This document shows positions 1 through 8,498 of a stretch of 24,011 bases of DNA, one piece after another; within the stretch, counting starts at the first letter, position 1; the number at the start of each line of letters is the position of its first letter. The position numbers and the translations under genes are program-made. This stretch comes from Chloroflexota bacterium (GTDB taxonomy: Bacteria; Chloroflexota; Anaerolineae; Aggregatilineales; Aggregatilineaceae), in assembly GCA_016234525.1 (NCBI GenBank), contig JACRBK010000721.1, positions 1-24,011 of the forward strand, read 5' to 3'. The notes beneath the pieces are model-generated. The model was not told the DNA's origin, did not search any database, and saw only the letters and a program-made list of their open reading frames with translations.

Positions 1-75
1 GAATAAAAAAGTCACGCTGCGGTCACGGAATGAATTAAAATAAATATTAAACATAGAAATAGGGAGTATACGAAA

Positions 76-1188
76 ATGCGTAAGGTGTTTTTTTTCCTCT
101 TGATCGTGGGCATGGTGGGGCCGCTACCTACCCCTGTGAGCGCCCGCGGCGGGTCAGGCGGCGGCGAGTGGTATATCTGGTTGTGGAACTATGATCAGCA
201 GCGGCTGGCGCGCCTCAACGGGGGGGATAGTTTTAAACCCCTCGATGTGCCGTTATCTCTGCCTGAAGGGTACAAGTTCGCCGGCATCGTGGACCTATCC
301 AATACCACGATCCTGGTCTGTATGAAGCCTGACAACACCGAGACCATGGATACGATGTACGGTATTTACAATTACGAGGCCGGTCAGTTTGTGACCGAGC
401 CGAAGTCGTTCGGAGGGATGGTCAGTTGTAGTTCACACAATATCTACGATTACACCAATTATGTCTTCAGCGTGATGACACCTGATAACCAGTGGAATGT
501 GAACGTGATGGATATGGCGACAGGCGAGATCATCTACTCGCTTTCCAAAGAACAGGTCGATCCTGAGGGGACTGCTCGCAATAAGCCGGTGGTGCTCAAG
601 GTCAACGAAAACATCGTCTGGCTGACGCTGCTTCCCTTTATCGGTGAAACCACGGCAACGGAGTTTGCTCTGTTCGAATGGCAGATGGGGGATGATCATG
701 TCCGACAACTGGGTACCTACCCGACTTCTGTCACACAGTTTCTGTTCAACGGCGAGGCCATTGGTGTTAACTCCGCCCGCAATACCGTGCTCTATCAATG
801 GCTGAACGGCACCCCTTACCCGATCTTCAGTGATCCCGGGTTCACGATCGGGTATCTCGGCTTTATCCAATCAGCGAGAAAGGTGCTGGTCGATGGTGTT
901 GATTCGGACGATGTGCGGCATATATTCGTCATCGACCGAACTGCCGGTGTCATGGAACTGGATGCCACGCTGGGAGGATACTTTATCCCGACTCTCGATG
1001 GATTTGTGTCCCTGATCTACACCGATAATGGCGGCACTGAGGGATGGAATATCCGATTAGGCAAGGACAGTAGCGAGGAAGACTCTGCGCTGGTATGGAG
1101 CGATCCCACCAACGGGGTCTGGCTGCCGGTGGATTATCCCTCGGTAGGAGTCGAGCAGGGACTTTCCTCTTTTCTGGCCGCGAAATAA
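76..1188 (+). CDS. Secreted protein of unknown function
   Basis: 370 residues. The N-terminus is a clear Sec signal peptide: two basic residues (R2, K3), a hydrophobic core at about 4-15, and a small-residue motif VSA at 21-23, so cleavage after A23 is likely. A Gly-rich linker (RGGSGGG) follows. The rest alternates short beta-strand-like segments with Gly/Asp/Asn turns and many aromatic residues (for example WLWNYDQQRLARLNGGD), which would fit a beta-propeller-type exported protein; this is inference from texture only. I do not recognise the family. The ATG at 76 has AGGGAG about 8-10 bases upstream, which supports this start. A strong hairpin terminator lies 14 bases after the stop, so it is probably a single-gene transcript. 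No catalytic motif was seen. Confidence 0.8.
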   Translation: MRKVFFFLLIVGMVGPLPTPVSARGGSGGGEWYIWLWNYDQQRLARLNGGDSFKPLDVPLSLPEGYKFAGIVDLSNTTILVCMKPDNTETMDTMYGIYNYEAGQFVTEPKSFGGMVSCSSHNIYDYTNYVFSVMTPDNQWNVNVMDMATGEIIYSLSKEQVDPEGTARNKPVVLKVNENIVWLTLLPFIGETTATEFALFEWQMGDDHVRQLGTYPTSVTQFLFNGEAIGVNSARNTVLYQWLNGTPYPIFSDPGFTIGYLGFIQSARKVLVDGVDSDDVRHIFVIDRTAGVMELDATLGGYFIPTLDGFVSLIYTDNGGTEGWNIRLGKDSSEEDSALVWSDPTNGVWLPVDYPSVGVEQGLSSFLAAK

Positions 1189-1201
1189 CACCTCTTACCC
1201 A

Positions 1202-1230
1202 GCGCCGGTCGGAACCGACCGGCGCATTTT
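1202..1230 (+). terminator. Intrinsic terminator of the secreted-protein gene
   Basis: Perfect 11-bp inverted repeat GCGCCGGTCGG / CCGACCGGCGC (1202-1212 and 1215-1225) with a minimal AA between the arms, followed by ATTTT. It starts 14 bases after the TAA of the upstream gene. Confidence 0.85.
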
Positions 1231-1525
1231 CTCGTCCACACTCAATCTGTTATTGTAAAGACCCCAATCCCATTCCGCAGATTGGCAACCTGGATTTCCG
1301 CGAGGCGCGGCCTGTACGGTGAAAAAACTCAATCCAGGCGAGAAAACGGGTCATGTCGCCAGGAGACGCTTGTCGTGCTAACGCTGCCGATTGGCGTTCA
1401 CTGGTCTATCGAGAGCTCCAATCGGAAAAATGGTATGAGAATGTTGGTAAAGTTGTTTCCCCAACTTCATCGTTCTGGGAGCTTGAACCGATCCCTTTAG
1501 CTCAACGGGCGAAAGCCAACGGAAA

Positions 1526-1690
1526 CAACGTCCACCCTGCTGTGTAGTGTGTAGGGGAGAACTGCGTGAATCATCTCCGATGGGAGGAAGAAAGCGTCGC
1601 TATTGCTCCACTCGCTGTCGCCAAGCCGCCAAGCGGAAACGCTGGCAAGATATGTCGAGAAACGTTTCCGCATCGCACGGTTCAAAATAA
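1526..1690 (+). pseudogene. Zinc-ribbon-like small protein, fragment
   Basis: This frame has no good start codon after its upstream stop at 1484, but encodes a cysteine pattern typical of small zinc-binding proteins: CVVC (codons 1541-1552), then about 20 residues later YCSTRC followed by the basic run RQAAKRKRW, ending at TAA 1688-1690. The CxxC...CxxxCRQAA layout resembles small zinc-finger proteins common in phages and mobile elements. An internal ATG at 1580 would give 36 residues but drop the first cysteine pair. A perfect terminator begins 26 bases after the stop, so the fragment was probably the 3' end of a transcribed gene whose 5' part is frameshifted or lost. An alternative is a functional short protein starting at GTG 1547. 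Confidence 0.4.
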
Positions 1691-1715
1691 CTCGTTGATC
1701 TTATTTAATATATCG

Positions 1716-1742
1716 ACACCGCTGCCCACAGCGGTGTTTTTT
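1716..1742 (+). terminator. Intrinsic terminator
   Basis: Perfect 9-bp stem ACACCGCTG / CAGCGGTGT with a CCCA loop, followed by six T residues (1737-1742). A textbook rho-independent terminator downstream of the zinc-ribbon-like fragment. Confidence 0.88.
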
Positions 1743-2115
1743 ATCATCCTGGATTCACCTCTGTAGATCGGGGTTTTCTCTCAGATTAATTTTTGAAACC
1801 TATGCCACTAGGCTGCCTCACACACCAATCCAAGCTTGAAGCGGCTGCACCTTCTCATGCAAACCAGTCGAGCGGCTGCACGAAACACCATAACAGATTT
1901 GACCTTGGTGCGGTCTTCTCATTCAAAAACGCGTGCCGGCCCGATGCTCATATCCTGTGGTATCCCCGCTCAGGTCACATATTGTTCTCAGGATACCACG
2001 AGTATGTCCATGAACCGCTTCGGTCATTAGTAACACCATCCGGGATAGCGGGTAGCCGATTGCCCGATGGTTGGTAGGCTGGCATTTCCGGCGAGGTGCG
2101 TTATTATCTCCGCCC

Positions 2116-2508
2116 ATGCTCACACAACTTCTCGAACATTTGATGGACAGCCTTTGCAAACTGGCTGACGCAAGCGACCAAACGATCAAGGAAGGTCAAC
2201 GTTTGCCCCTGGAATATTGGCGGGGATTCAGTATGGGCCTTCGTTTCACCGCGCTCGATGTCCGCGACGTGGTGCGCACCGCGCCCGAAGGTCAGAACCC
2301 GGACATGAGTTACCTGGATGGTCTGCTGTACGACTGGATTGAGATGGCGATGGACTTCCGGGACGGGGTCGGAGAGCACGATTATGCGGGCAAGTCGGGC
2401 GAAGCGCTCTACCTCCACGGCCAGATGCAGGGTTACCAGCACGCGTATCGCGAACTCAATGCCATTGTTGAGTATGTGAGAGGTGATGGACAGCACCGGT
2501 TGACGTGA
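2116..2508 (+). CDS. Hypothetical protein
   Basis: 130 residues from ATG 2116. The same frame is open from ATG 2071 (145 residues), but the first 15 codons of that version look unlike coding sequence. Neither start has a strong Shine-Dalgarno; GAGGTG lies about 16 bases before 2116. The product looks soluble and mostly helical: an amphipathic N-terminal helix (MLTQLLEHLMDSLCKLAD), a middle containing YWRGFSMGLRF, and a C-terminal helical part rich in Tyr and Glu (GQMQGYQHAYRELN). The base composition resembles the GC-rich core genes. I recognise no family. It sits alone between decayed regions and could be a survivor of an older element. Confidence 0.55.
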   Translation: MLTQLLEHLMDSLCKLADASDQTIKEGQRLPLEYWRGFSMGLRFTALDVRDVVRTAPEGQNPDMSYLDGLLYDWIEMAMDFRDGVGEHDYAGKSGEALYLHGQMQGYQHAYRELNAIVEYVRGDGQHRLT

Positions 2509-2849
2509 AAGGCGCTGCCCCGGTCGTGTCGGGTCGTTCGCACTGTCTTGGCCTGATTCGAGGTATGGGTCGAGCCAGACAATTGCCTGACTCTTTCGTT
2601 AGCTGTCATAGGCGGGGAACGACGGGCATGGACTCTCGGCAGCGGCGTGATTTGAGAGGAACAATCCAAATAGCGGCACATGGTCGAAATCGTTTTCAGA
2701 CCCGGACCCCCCAATAAACTCCGTACAATCTCTAAATGAAGGGGGACCCAATTGAAACTCATTCGTGATTCAGTACGCTGTCAAACCATTTTGGACAGCA
2801 TCAATCATAACTAAAGCACGACGCTGCATAGGCGATAATCGGGGCGTGT

Positions 2850-2998
2850 ACGCTGCATATTACAATGCCCGACGACCTCATCAAGGGATCAAGTGGGATA
2901 GCCCACTTGGGTTGGAACCCGTGTCAACCGAGGGGCCGATCTTCTATCGAAACGTGCTCGGAGAGATCATCCGCGACTACTATCGGGAGCCTGCCTAG
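2850..2998 (+). pseudogene. C-terminal stub of an IS481/IS3-type transposase
   Basis: In this frame the motif YYNARRPHQGI appears, the hallmark of the C-terminal part of rve/DDE integrase-core transposases (IS3 and IS481 groups), followed by a VLGEIIRDYYREPA tail of the type that ends many such proteins. Everything upstream of about 2850 in this frame looks unrelated, so the catalytic core (D, D, E) is absent and the element is inactive. No matching terminal inverted repeats were found. Confidence 0.65.
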
Positions 2999-3123
2999 CG
3001 CCTATTTCACCCGAAGATTAATTTTCGAACCATACGGGTTGTTTAGCTTGCGTTTGGATGGGCGTTCTTGGGGTGGCCGATAAACAGGCGGGTAGTCATA
3101 TCGGACAGGGGAGATAATTCAAG

Positions 3124-3146
3124 ATGAGGCGCAAAGCCTCATTTTT
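3124..3146 (+). terminator. Hairpin with T-run, intrinsic terminator
   Basis: 7-bp stem ATGAGGC / GCCTCAT with a GCAAA loop, then TTTT. It lies about 125 bases after the transposase stub and 60 bases before the next transposase, so it would insulate the latter from read-through. Confidence 0.65.
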
Positions 3147-3204
3147 GTGGGAGGGATATCATAATATATTTAAGGTCAAAACCAGTATAACATAGCAGGT
3201 CAAA

Positions 3205-4083
3205 ATGAGGAACAAAACACACTGGCTCGAGTGGGGTCTGATAGCCGGGTTAGGAGCGGAGGTGATCCGGCTGCACTACGGGAAGCAGCTGCGACGCTGG
3301 TGGGAAGAATGGAAGCAAAAACCCAAGCGCAAGCGCCACCTGCACCCGCGCACGCCGGAGGATTGTCCCTTCTGTCAGGCCTATGAGCCGGCGTGTCCCA
3401 CGCGCAGTAGTCCGGTGCGCCCGTGGCGGGAGGTGAAAAGCCGGGCAGGACGACCGAAGACCTACGACAGCGAGGGGTATTGGTGCGATAATCCAGCGTG
3501 TGAATACTATGGAATTACCGAAGCCGGTATCCACGCGCTGGTGAGTGATGGCTGGCGCGGCAAGGCGGAACGGATCCGGCGGTGGCGCTGCGCAGCGTGC
3601 GGGAACCGGTTCAGCGCCTGGCGGCATACGCCGCTCTACCGGCTCAAGACCCCTTCCCGACGGGTAGCCGAAGTGATGACCGCGATGGCGGAGGGAGTAG
3701 ATACGGCAGCAGGCAGTCGCATTTTCAACCATCACCCGAACACCATCACCCGTTGGGTGCAGCGCGGTGGACAGCATGGCCAGCGCCTGCACGAGCACTT
3801 TTTCCGACAGATCCGGAGCGGTCATTTCCAGGTGGATGAGCTAGTGACGAAAGTCAGGCACCATCCGAAGCGGGTCTGGGTGTGGACCGGGATCGACGCC
3901 GAGACGAAAGTGCTGTTGGCGCTACACCTGGGCAGGCGGACCCGAGAAGATGGCCATGCCTTGGTGCACGAAGTAAAGCAGCGTCTCACCCCCGAGCAGC
4001 TGCCCGTGTTCAGCAGTGATGGCTTTCAACAGTATTTCTACGCGCTGACCGCGCATTTCGGGCACTTTATTATCGAACCATGA
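3205..4083 (+). pseudogene. IS1-like transposase, truncated at the C-terminus
   Basis: 292 residues. The N-terminal half has InsA-like zinc-binding pairs (CPFC near 53-56, a CDNPAC group near 95-100, CAAC near 131-134), followed by a helix-turn-helix-like stretch (VAEVMTAMAEGVDTAAGSR). The catalytic part shows QVDEL (first Asp) and FSSDGFQQYF (second Asp). The reading frame then stops at FGHFIIEP, where family members continue to the third acidic residue of the DDE triad, so this copy should be inactive. The stop overlaps the ATG of the truncated GH3 gene. AGG lies about 6 bases before the ATG start. The left end is intact with its own AT-rich leader, so the right half of the element was lost in the rearrangement that also beheaded the GH3 gene. 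Confidence 0.75.
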
Positions 4084-5246
4084 GTTCTAATCCTGAGTTG
4101 GTGGGCCTGTTGGCGAGTGGTTTGGTTCAGGGAATGCGAGAGGAAGGTGTCATCGGGGTCCTGAAGCATTTTCCAGGTCACGGACTGGTAACTCAAGACA
4201 GTCATCGAGAACTGCCATTAGTGAATTTGTCACGAGAGGAAGCGAAGCAAACCGCGCTGGTTCCTTTCAGAATCGCTGTCGAAGCAGATGCTCCAGCTGT
4301 TATGATTGGGCATCTTTATTACCCCAGCCTTGATCCGGGTGTCCGTCGTCCAGCGACTTTTTCGCCCGTAGTAATGAATGTCTTGCGAAATGAACTTGGT
4401 TTCGACGATGTGATTATTACGGATGCGTTGGATATGGGGGCCGTCTCGGAGCAGTATACCTTGTCTGACGCTGCTGTTGCCGCCATTAACGCTGGCGTAG
4501 ATTTAATTACCTTTGGACCCCACGTGAGTGCCTGGGATCAGCAGGTTACTATTTCAGCCGTGATCGAAGCGGTCCAGAATGGCAGAATATCCAATGAGCG
4601 TATTGATCAAGCATTACTGCACATCATGAATCTTCGTGACCAATATGGGCTATTAACCTGGACCCAATTAGAGATTGAACAGACAAGGCAGCGGCTCGAT
4701 CTGGATAACCATCGTGGTGTACTCCTTCGGCTGGGACTTGATGCCGTTACCGTTCTCGAAGATTGGCAGACCTTGCTGCCACTCGACCCAGGAGCCAAAG
4801 TAACGCTTGTCTATCCACTGGATTATCCTGAAATCTTTAACGAGTGCTCCAACTACGATCCTGATTTATCCTCCGTAGGCTATTCATACTGGCCCTCTGA
4901 TTTGGAAATATCAACGGCCATTCAGTCTGCCGCCCAGGCAGATGTTGTGGTCGTGTTTGAGGAAGATATTGACCAAAATGGTGCGCGGTACAAGCTTGTT
5001 TGGGCACTTCCTCCTGAAAAGACAGTTGTTGTTGCCATGCATTCTCCATACGACTGGGATTATTTGCCAACTTCGCTCTCAACTGTTGTCCTTACCTACG
5101 ACTCAACTCCGGTTATGCATACTGCTGCCTGCCAGGTACTTTATGGTATTGCCCCTGCAAAAGGGCACATACCCGTCACAATCGGTGGGTACACTGTTGG
5201 CACTGGGATCATGCTTAGTGCGTCCGCTGTATCCCATCCGCAGTAG
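4080..5246 (+). pseudogene. GH3 family (NagZ-like) glycosidase, 5'-truncated
   Basis: 388 residues with typical family 3 glycoside hydrolase signatures of the beta-N-acetylhexosaminidase type: KHFPGHG (29-35), the QDSH motif with the candidate general acid/base His42, and IITDALDMGA with the candidate nucleophile Asp115. A C-terminal domain follows, with the GIAPAKGHIPVTI element near the end. Full-length relatives have a signal peptide and over 100 further residues of the TIM barrel before SNPELV. Here the frame opens exactly at that point, directly against the broken transposase, and has no ribosome-binding site. The remaining barrel could not fold normally. GC content is lower than in the mobilisation and mutasome genes. 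It most likely derives from an exported cell-wall-recycling or glycan-degrading enzyme. It is called a pseudogene despite a long intact frame, which suggests the break is recent. Confidence 0.75.
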
Positions 5247-5306
5247 CTGTAAGTTGTTTTAATTTTCTGGACGGATCACGCTAGACATTAGGGGAAGCGA
5301 ATCCAG

Positions 5307-5355
5307 ATACGCGTATTTTTGCTCCGTTTTTCGCAAGTTTGCGCTCCAAAAAACG
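5307..5355. promoter_or_regulatory. Palindrome cluster upstream of the mobilisation genes (possible oriT or operator)
   Basis: Within the 178-bp noncoding gap 5247-5424 there is a perfect 10-bp palindrome ATACGCGTAT (5307-5316). Next comes a nested inverted repeat: outer arms CGTTTTT (5325-5331) and AAAAACG (5349-5355), inner arms CGCAA (5332-5336) and TTGCG (5339-5343). Such repeats just upstream of an RHH accessory gene and a relaxase are where oriT and the accessory-protein operator usually lie. Function is inferred from position and symmetry only. Confidence 0.4.
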
Positions 5356-5424
5356 TAATCCTACAGCCTTTCCAGCCCTCTTGTTTGAGACAATAAGGGG
5401 GATCAATCAACTGGGAGGGTTCCA

Positions 5425-5820
5425 ATGCCAGCCACCAATACGGCAAGACGCAGCATTGCCATGACACCTCAACTGCGGGCACGTCTCCAGCAGCTTCTGG
5501 ACAAACAAGGCAAACAAGTCACTGAAGCGGACCTCATCCGCCAGGCCATCCGTGAGTTCCTGGACCGGCAGGAAGATATCGCAGGCAGCAAAGCACACTT
5601 TCGTAAGACGTTCCAGGAGCGTATTGACGCCCTGGAAACGGCGCTGAGCTTTCGCCTGGACATCCTGCTGGGGTTGGTGGCGCACGGACTGGCAGTCATG
5701 CTTCCCGCGTTCACCGAGCAGCCCATCACGCCGGAGGAACTTGTTCAGGCGGCCATTGTCGCGGCAGCGCGAGATTCCCAGGTGCTTCAGAAACAGATCA
5801 CGACCATGCATACTCCATGA
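5425..5820 (+). CDS. Ribbon-helix-helix mobilisation accessory protein (MobC/CopG-like)
   Basis: 131 residues. Residues about 8-50 fit the RHH fold: a basic beta strand (ARRSIAMTP), helix 1 (LRARLQQLLDKQG) and helix 2 (TEADLIRQAIREFLDRQ). The rest is helical with a hydrophobic middle (LDILLGLVAHGLAVMLPAF) that could mediate oligomerisation. The start is well supported by GGGAGG 7-9 bases upstream. The stop overlaps the next start (ATGA), so it is translationally coupled to the relaxase candidate. By analogy with MobC/NikA-type proteins it probably binds oriT and also represses its own operon; the palindromes at 5307-5355 are candidate sites. The RHH assignment is good; the mobilisation role rests on context. 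Confidence 0.75.
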   Translation: MPATNTARRSIAMTPQLRARLQQLLDKQGKQVTEADLIRQAIREFLDRQEDIAGSKAHFRKTFQERIDALETALSFRLDILLGLVAHGLAVMLPAFTEQPITPEELVQAAIVAAARDSQVLQKQITTMHTP

Positions 5821-6476
5821 CAAAAACCATCATTATTCCCGACTTCAAGTACAAATCCCCGAAGCGGCGCGGACGTGGGACCGGGCACCAGGGCTTGCGA
5901 GCCACTTTAAAGTATCTGCAATTTCGCGAGGATCGCGATACCAGGGCCAACCAGGAGAAACTGCGCGACCGCTGGCAGGACCGGGGATTGGGAAAACACT
6001 ACCGCGAAATCTTCACCAACTGCGACTGCCTTCAGAGCCAGCACGTCCTGGCCTGGACCTGGGTGATCTCCCCCGCGCCTGACCTGATGGCGCTTGTACC
6101 GGAAGTGCAGCGGCGCGACCTGGTGATGGACGTAACAGAACGGATCGTCGAGGCGTATTACGAGGCGCGCGGTTTTCAGATGCCACCCTACGCCTATGTC
6201 GTTCACGACCGTTTGACCAAAGAAGGGGAACAACAGTTGCACAGCCATGTGATCTTGCCAGGATTGGCTCCGACCGTCGAAGGCTGGGAGGCGATCTACA
6301 ACCACAAGCGGAAAAGGCACGAGCAGTTGTTCAACACTATCGCCCATGACGAATTCGAGGTGACGTTGGACCGGACCATCGGCACCGAGTGGCGCAGGGA
6401 GATCGAAGAACCGGCTGTCGAAGCGCAAGACGTGCCGGAAGATATCGATTCGCTTGATGCCTGGTTTCCACGTTAG
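5817..6476 (+). CDS. Small relaxase candidate with HxH metal motif
   Basis: 219 residues, starting in a 4-bp overlap with the RHH gene. The key feature is LHSHVILPG (H142, H144), preceded by H130 in YVVHDR, which matches the three-histidine metal site of HUH relaxases (usually H...HxH followed by a hydrophobic strand). Candidate nucleophile tyrosines are Y33 in ATLKYLQFR and Y62 in GKHYREIF. The N-terminus is basic (KYKSPKRRGRG). The protein is much shorter than typical relaxases (300 or more residues) and carries no helicase or primase domain. A T4CP gene follows directly. Role inferred: nick oriT for transfer with the RHH protein and deliver the strand to the VirD4-type protein. An alternative is a rolling-circle replication initiator of the same fold. 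Confidence 0.65.
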   Translation: MTKTIIIPDFKYKSPKRRGRGTGHQGLRATLKYLQFREDRDTRANQEKLRDRWQDRGLGKHYREIFTNCDCLQSQHVLAWTWVISPAPDLMALVPEVQRRDLVMDVTERIVEAYYEARGFQMPPYAYVVHDRLTKEGEQQLHSHVILPGLAPTVEGWEAIYNHKRKRHEQLFNTIAHDEFEVTLDRTIGTEWRREIEEPAVEAQDVPEDIDSLDAWFPR

Positions 6477-6493
6477 GGAGAGGGTAAAGTACA

Positions 6494-8497
6494 TTGTTCC
6501 ACTGGTTGTTCACCGAAGGACGCGCAGCCCTGGGTGGCTGTCTTATGCCGCTGGTGTGCCTGATCCCCCTGGCTCCGGTTTTCGCTGCCGCGCTGCTGGG
6601 GGTATCTATTCGCCGCACCGGCGAAGAGAAACAAAGCACCCAGCGCGACCTCGTCGTACACCTGCTGACACACGGGATTGTTTCGTTGGGAATCATGGCG
6701 TTCTATCTGACCGTAATGGGCGACTTCGCCATCCGCCCCGCGACGGTTCCGCAGGTCGATAACGGTTTCATGACATCAATGGCCGGAGGACCGCCCACCA
6801 TCAACCGGATGCGGTTGCTCATGGCCGGGCTGATGGGGTGTATGGCGCTATGCGTGGCCAACGTCGTCGTGCATGAGGGACTGCGGCAGGCGGGCTGGCT
6901 GCGCGAGCGGGTAGACCGGCTGCGCCGCCCGGCAGTACGACGGGGATCGCTTGGTTCCTCCCATTTCTGCACCATGCGCGAGTACCGCCGCTACCGCAGA
7001 CAAGACCATGAGGGAGTGACGTTCTTCGGGGCATTCTGGGGCGAGAACCGCTGGCGGTTGGATTATGGCTCAGGCACGTTTCAACTGAGCGGTGAGGATG
7101 CGGCACGCGGTATTTTGACGTTAGGCGGACCCGGTTCTGGCAAAACACAGGGCGTGATCCTGCCGGCGATCGGCGACCGAATGCTGGCGGGACACAGCCT
7201 GGTCGTGGTTGACCCCCAGGGTGAACTGAAAGAACACGTCACACGCTTCGCCCAGGTCACCGGCCACCTGGTCGCGGTGCATGATCCGACCAGCAGCGCT
7301 GGGCCGCGTTACAACCTGGCCGCCGACATCGCGAATGTCTCCGATGCCCGCGCCATTGCCGACGTGTTGGTTCCCAGTGCGCAGGGGGATAACCGCTTCT
7401 GGACCGACAGTGCTGCCGCGCTGCTGGCGGCCTGTCTGATTCGTTTCGACACGCTGGATGACATCTACAACGCCCTCAACGATCCCAAAGCGCTGGCGGA
7501 AAAACTGTCCTCGAAGAAAGACGACGCCTCGCTGCTGGCGAATGCCTTCATCGCCAGCGTGCGCTCGGATGGGAAAGTCGCGTCCAACGTGGTCGCTACC
7601 CTGGCAACAGCGCTGACCGGCTGGGCGTCCACCGACGTGCGCGCCAACACCAGCGCGTCGGACTTCGAAGCGGAGCAGATCGTCTCACAACCGACGGTGG
7701 TGGTGCTGACCTGTCCGGGACGGATGTGCGCTGTATACGCCTCGTATCTCGGCGCGACGCTGCGCAAGCTGATGCTCGACCTGGACACCATCGGCGAGCA
7801 GAATGGCGGGCCGCTGCCGATGCCAGTCGGTGTGGTGTTGGACGAGTTCCCAACATTGGGCAAACTCGACAGTCTGGTCGCCGATGTGAACTTGGTACGT
7901 AAGCGGCGCATCTCCATCCTGATCGGCGCGCAGACGAAGGGGCAGTTCCACCTGATCTACGGCCAGGAAGGTACCCAGGCGCTCTTCACGGGCCTGGCAA
8001 CCCAGATCGTGTTTGGCGGCTGTGACGCGGAAACGGCGGAGTATTATTCGAAAGCCTCTGGTATCGCCACCGCCGATGCCAACGAAGACGATCCGAACAG
8101 CCACCTGCGGCAGCGTCCCTTGCTGACAGTCGATGAAGTCATCACTCCCCAATCCGGCAACTGCACCATCTTCGCCCGTTACGTCGAACCAGGTTTTGCC
8201 ACCCAGGTGATTCTGACCGCCCGTCTCACGCGCCTGTATGAGCGGCGCAACTGGCGAACACGTTTCGCCGCCTCGAAAAACGTGGAACCGCTGCGCCTGG
8301 AACGCGGCATCACTCTCGACTTGAAACCGGCCACGTCGCTGGCCACTCAGGCTGTCGAACCGGGCCCGGATCGCGCCATGATGGAAAGGGTATACGCGCG
8401 GGTGAAACAGATGGAAAGTGTTCCGGTCCCGCTGACACCGCTGGCCCGGATGAAGGCGGAACACCAGGCGCGGGCCGCCGCCGCGAAAGGTACATGA
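6494..8497 (+). CDS. Type IV coupling protein, VirD4/TraG family
   Basis: 667 residues from a TTG start at 6494, chosen because GGAGAGG lies 9 bases upstream; ATG 6545 is an alternative that removes 17 residues. The N-terminus has about three membrane segments (around 14-36, 55-75 and 110-130). The ATPase domain carries Walker A GGPGSGKTQ (211-219) and Walker B VVLDEF (D450, E451), with the family elements VVDPQGEL and a C-terminal arginine-rich part. It is an inner-membrane hexameric ATPase that connects the relaxosome to a mating channel. No other type IV secretion genes are in the window, so the element is either mobilisable or has its channel genes outside. It is followed after one base by the HU-like gene. 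Confidence 0.92.
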   Translation: MFHWLFTEGRAALGGCLMPLVCLIPLAPVFAAALLGVSIRRTGEEKQSTQRDLVVHLLTHGIVSLGIMAFYLTVMGDFAIRPATVPQVDNGFMTSMAGGPPTINRMRLLMAGLMGCMALCVANVVVHEGLRQAGWLRERVDRLRRPAVRRGSLGSSHFCTMREYRRYRRQDHEGVTFFGAFWGENRWRLDYGSGTFQLSGEDAARGILTLGGPGSGKTQGVILPAIGDRMLAGHSLVVVDPQGELKEHVTRFAQVTGHLVAVHDPTSSAGPRYNLAADIANVSDARAIADVLVPSAQGDNRFWTDSAAALLAACLIRFDTLDDIYNALNDPKALAEKLSSKKDDASLLANAFIASVRSDGKVASNVVATLATALTGWASTDVRANTSASDFEAEQIVSQPTVVVLTCPGRMCAVYASYLGATLRKLMLDLDTIGEQNGGPLPMPVGVVLDEFPTLGKLDSLVADVNLVRKRRISILIGAQTKGQFHLIYGQEGTQALFTGLATQIVFGGCDAETAEYYSKASGIATADANEDDPNSHLRQRPLLTVDEVITPQSGNCTIFARYVEPGFATQVILTARLTRLYERRNWRTRFAASKNVEPLRLERGITLDLKPATSLATQAVEPGPDRAMMERVYARVKQMESVPVPLTPLARMKAEHQARAAAAKGT

Positions 8498-8498
8498 G

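Larger units (their letters stand above)
1231..2115. other. Gene-poor stretch with decayed sequence
   Basis: There is no convincing intact gene. It holds a zinc-ribbon-like fragment (about 1526-1690), a strong terminator (1716-1742), and a 9-bp inverted repeat GTGGTATCC (1957-1965) / GGATACCAC (1991-1999) with 25 bases between the arms. It also holds an AT-rich motif AGATTAATTTTTGAAACC at 1783-1800 that recurs almost exactly at 3015-3031. The short ORFs present overlap in several frames and show no recognisable protein. It reads as remnant DNA. Confidence 0.5.
2509..3204. other. Gene-poor stretch with IS remnants
   Basis: Contains the 3' stub of an rve-type transposase (2850-2998), a hairpin with a T-run (3124-3146) and an AT-rich leader just before the next transposase (3160-3204). 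The part 2509-2850 holds only short ORFs in competing frames that I cannot support as genes. Confidence 0.5.

Noticed and set aside
2433..2762. 109-codon minus-strand frame
   Set aside because: Runs across the 3' end of the hypothetical gene and noncoding DNA, with no start signal or recognisable protein.
3025..4081. TCGAACCAT as a 9-bp target-site duplication around the IS1-like transposase
   Set aside because: The inner flanks are not inverted repeats of each other, and the left flank carries no GH3 sequence, so a simple insertion does not explain it.
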